From Kiritimatiellia bacterium (GTDB lineage: Bacteria; Verrucomicrobiota; Kiritimatiellia; RFP12; UBA1067): a DNA stretch of 53,351 bases. Positions 51,961 to 53,351 of this stretch are shown here, piece after piece. The notes beneath the pieces are model-generated. The model saw nothing but the letters and a program-made list of their open reading frames with translations, was not told where the DNA came from and made no database searches. The stretch's first letter is position 1. Each line of letters starts with the position of its first letter. Position numbers and translations under genes: made by a program. The stretch covers positions 103,726-157,076 of the forward strand of contig JAQUCE010000001.1 of the NCBI GenBank assembly GCA_028686345.1, written 5' to 3'.

Positions 51961-53351
51961 ATGAGAGCTTATAATAAAAACTGGATGGGTTTGATGGCTG
52001 CAATCTGTATGATCAGCAGTATTTTCGCAGCGGATGGTGTCTGGACAAACACAGCGGGTGGGAACTGGAGTGATGCTGCCAATTGGAAGGATGGAGTTGT
52101 CGCGGAGGGAGTTGATGCGATGGCGTATTTCACTAACGCGCCGATTGCACACAGGACTGTCATGCTTCCCGAAGGTGGCGTTACGCTGGGGGGATTGTTG
52201 CATGACAGATGCGGGACAACTTATCAGATACGTCTGCGCGGTGGTCCGCTGTTGTTTGACGGATCTGATCCGGAGATTTTTTCGGAGAGGATTTTCACCT
52301 TGTTTTATACGGACATCCAGGGAACGAACGGACTTGTTTGGCATGGAGGCGTGGTGAGCACAGATACATCATACACCGGCCCGACCACGCTGGCCAGTGG
52401 TATCGTTTACGACTACATGCATCTCGGTGCCTTATCACAGGCATCATCTATCAGCAATTACCTTTCTACCGGGCCATTGATCTTTGATGGCGGTTCGCTG
52501 GTCGTTTCCGGACGGGCGAACTCTTCGGCAAGTTCCTCGGAATGGTATTTAACGGAGGGGGATACAATCGTCCGTAAGGTGGCGACAGGCCTCTTGGCCT
52601 CTCCCGGCGCAACAGTGACAGGTACAGGTATTCCGGATGGTGCATTCGTCAAGCACAACATAGACAGCACCTCTTTTGAAATTAGTCAGGCGGCAACGGA
52701 ATCGGGGACGAACACGTTATTATTCGGCGCGATCTCCGGTTCTGAATCTCACCAAAAGTTCGAAAGGATCGAAATGAATGCTTCCGGCTATCTGGAAGTA
52801 CTGAATAACCGGGGCTCGCTAACGCGTGTTCAGGCGGACGGTTTGACGGGCGGCGGGTTTGCTCTAAGTAAACGCGGTGACGGCACTCTGGCTTTAAAGG
52901 GGAAGGATTGTTTTGGCGGCGTTGTAGATTTGAATGGTGGCACACTTGAGTTGCTTGCAGGGCTGGCTGGCGAGCAACCCGCGCTGAGCAATGTGACAAT
53001 GACAGGACGAACAGTTATTTCAGTGCCGGAGGTCGCTATGACGGCTACCCTGGTTAATGTTTCAGGGATGGGTGAGTTAGTCAAGAGTGGCGCGGGTTCT
53101 CTGGTTGTTGGAAGCACGGCTGGTTCTGGTACACGTATAACGGTTGAAAATGGGTCGTTAACAATCGCGTCGGAAGCTATCCCTGTTAAGCCGGTGGCGG
53201 GATCATGGTTTCATGTGGATGCGAGTGATCCGGGGAGCCTGTCGCTTGTCTTTGAAAACGGCACCAATTTCGTCACCCAGTGGCGTGATACACGGACGAA
53301 CGGTGTGACGGCCTTCGCCGCTGCCGATGCGCCGCGCCCCTTCCTTCGGGA
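51961..53351 (+). CDS. Autotransporter-like secreted repeat protein (incomplete, runs off the end)
   Basis: Open for 463 codons to the end of the window without a stop. GGAGGG lies 8 bp before ATG 51961, and the leader LMAAICMISSIFAA is a signal peptide. The body starts with WTNTAGGNWSDAANWKDG, the motif typical of autotransporter passengers, and has an autotransporter-associated beta-strand repeat (GGGFALSKRGDGTLALKG). It ends with SWFHVDASDPG and VTQWRDTRTNG, a module often found in large PVC surface proteins. No C-terminal barrel is seen because the gene is cut. It is divergent from the XylR-type regulator (205-bp gap). Confidence 0.85.
   Translation, partial: MRAYNKNWMGLMAAICMISSIFAADGVWTNTAGGNWSDAANWKDGVVAEGVDAMAYFTNAPIAHRTVMLPEGGVTLGGLLHDRCGTTYQIRLRGGPLLFDGSDPEIFSERIFTLFYTDIQGTNGLVWHGGVVSTDTSYTGPTTLASGIVYDYMHLGALSQASSISNYLSTGPLIFDGGSLVVSGRANSSASSSEWYLTEGDTIVRKVATGLLASPGATVTGTGIPDGAFVKHNIDSTSFEISQAATESGTNTLLFGAISGSESHQKFERIEMNASGYLEVLNNRGSLTRVQADGLTGGGFALSKRGDGTLALKGKDCFGGVVDLNGGTLELLAGLAGEQPALSNVTMTGRTVISVPEVAMTATLVNVSGMGELVKSGAGSLVVGSTAGSGTRITVENGSLTIASEAIPVKPVAGSWFHVDASDPGSLSLVFENGTNFVTQWRDTRTNGVTAFAAADAPRPFLR

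Overview
The window looks like chromosomal DNA from a Gram-negative bacterium of the PVC superphylum, most likely Kiritimatiellota or a close Verrucomicrobiota/Lentisphaerota relative. This is inferred from gene content, not from a marker gene. The pointers are a type III glutamine synthetase, a XylR-type regulator (LacI-like sensor plus AraC-type DNA-binding domain), a type II secretion/type IV pilus-like operon with two pseudopilins, several very large secreted proteins (LamG, TIG, RCC1 and beta-helix modules), an autotransporter-like repeat protein, and intergenic regions full of palindromic and short-period repeats. No rRNA, tRNA, CRISPR array or complete insertion sequence was recognised.

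Layout. Bases 1-8000 hold housekeeping genes: glnN behind three 77-bp tandem repeats and a good promoter, glutamine-dependent NAD+ synthetase, an orphan OppF-like ATPase, Maf and PgsA. Between 7460 and 8050 is an AT-rich stretch with TTATCAACA boxes, then a truncated XRE/zinc-ribbon gene abutting the remains of a beta-helix gene. From 21486 down to 8918 on the minus strand is a tight five-gene operon of exported proteins: a 586-aa protein, a tail-collar protein with a signal peptide, a 2831-aa protein, and two small exported proteins. The last 600 or so residues of the giant protein resemble the pore and TcB-binding regions of Tc-toxin A subunits. This is the most interesting part of the window.

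Bases 21500-23800 form a small mobile or addiction island: a ParE-like toxin and its antitoxin, a REP-associated tyrosine transposase (RAYT), and hairpins starting with GTAG, the hallmark of REP elements. The same kind of hairpin recurs through the window in several sequence families. Next comes a 2313-aa secreted protein with a beta-helix, TIG/MBG domains and 21 RCC1-like repeats arranged as three blocks of seven. Bases 30873-42131 (plus strand) encode the secretion/pilus machine in order: pseudopilin, pseudopilin, PilM/N-like, PilO-like, GspE/PilB, GspF/PilC, PilP-like, secretin, PilT. It could export or display the large secreted proteins, but that link is inference.

Bases 42398-48756 (minus strand) carry an iron-siderophore/cobalamin-type ABC transporter, a sugar-phosphate isomerase-like protein with an export signal, and a GH78-like alpha-L-rhamnosidase. 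The window ends with epmA, a XylR-type regulator fused in frame to an FmdB zinc ribbon, and, divergent from it, the start of an autotransporter-like gene that runs off the end.
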